DNA from: an uncultured Clostridia bacterium
GTDB taxonomy: Bacteria > Bacillota > Clostridia > Oscillospirales > Oscillospiraceae
DNA: 6,444 nucleotides
Assembly: GCA_946006895.1 (NCBI GenBank)
Contig: CAMFZO010000091.1
Coordinates: forward strand, 1 to 6,444
Direction: 5' to 3'
The translations under genes and the position numbers were made by a program. The notes under the pieces were generated by a model, which did no database searches, was not told the DNA's origin, and worked only from the letters and a program-made list of their open reading frames with translations. Below, piece by piece: positions 6,311 through 6,444 of this stretch. The first letter of the stretch is position 1; every line of letters starts with the position of its first letter.

Positions 6311-6352
6311 CAGAAAACCCTCCGTCGGCAGTGCCGCACGGAGGGCTTTCTG
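6311..6352. terminator. Hairpin terminator after the two-component operon (first of two)
   Basis: CCCTCCGT (6318-6325) pairs with ACGGAGGG (6338-6345), with a further 4-bp inner stem (6326-6329 with 6333-6336, one bulged base). The flanks AGAAA and TTTCT also match, so it can act in both directions. It lies 26 bases after the kinase stop codon. Confidence 0.75.
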
Positions 6353-6360
6353 TGGTATGT

Positions 6361-6385
6361 CCTGCCGATCCCGGCAGGGCTTTTT
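6361..6385 (+). terminator. Intrinsic terminator (second of two)
   Basis: CCTGCCG (6361-6367) pairs perfectly with CGGCAGG (6372-6378) around a 4-base loop, followed by GC and five T residues. It is a clean plus-strand terminator backing up the hairpin just before it. Confidence 0.87.
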
Positions 6386-6398
6386 ATGCGCTAATACT

Positions 6399-6429
6399 GA
6401 TTCTTGATTAAAAAGTTTAATCAAGAATC
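6399..6429. repeat. AT-rich 14-bp perfect inverted repeat
   Basis: GATTCTTGATTAAA (6399-6412) is the exact reverse complement of TTTAATCAAGAATC (6416-6429), with a 3-base centre AAG. It follows the double terminator and is the most AT-rich element in this otherwise GC-rich stretch. It may be an operator for a gene beyond the right edge, or the end of a small mobile element. The window stops 15 bases later, so neither can be tested here. Confidence 0.85.
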
Positions 6430-6444
6430 CCGTGTGCTGCGCAC

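Noticed and set aside
6137..6424. Minus-strand open frame of 95 codons at the right end
   Set aside because: It reads back through both terminator hairpins and the inverted repeat into the antisense of the kinase ATP-binding domain. No motif supports it.

Overview
The window looks like GC-rich, low-GC-phylum (Firmicutes/Clostridia) chromosome, most like the Oscillospiraceae. The grounds are strong AGGAGG-type ribosome binding sites, SLH surface-anchoring repeats, a serpin lipoprotein, Gram-positive style intrinsic terminators and G/C-ending codons. This placement is inference; there is no rRNA or other direct marker. Five complete protein genes and one 5'-truncated gene fill almost the whole window, and no stretch over 300 bases lacks a gene.

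Layout: (1) 1-2223, plus strand, the 3' part of a cell-surface protein with SLH repeats followed by a DUF4127 domain. Its C-terminal region carries a perfect, in-frame 204-bp tandem duplication. (2) 2221-2259, a hairpin terminator between convergent genes. (3) 2267-3538, minus strand, a secreted serpin lipoprotein. (4) 3593-3632, a very strong terminator that separates the serpin from (5) a two-gene minus-strand operon. That operon holds a CDP-alcohol phosphatidyltransferase (pgsA-like, probably starting at a TTG) and a 62-residue basic zinc-ribbon protein joined to it by a GTGA stop/start overlap. (6) About 4435-4588, a divergent regulatory region with promoters in both directions and a 10-bp direct repeat at 11-bp spacing, the geometry favoured by OmpR/PhoB-type regulators. 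(7) 4589-6284, plus strand, an OmpR-family response regulator overlapping an almost loop-less membrane histidine kinase. (8) 6311-6385, two terminators in series, then an AT-rich 14-bp inverted repeat at 6399-6429 near the right edge.

How the genes may work together: the kinase and response regulator form one two-component system. Its gene pair is divergent from the phospholipid-synthesis/zinc-ribbon operon across a shared control region with a plausible response-regulator site, so autoregulation and control of the lipid operon is a reasonable but untested hypothesis. The serpin and the SLH-DUF4127 protein both appear to act at the cell surface, but nothing in the sequence ties them functionally to each other. 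The points most worth a second look are the exact duplication, the 11-bp-phased repeat, and the phospholipid synthase/zinc-ribbon coupling.
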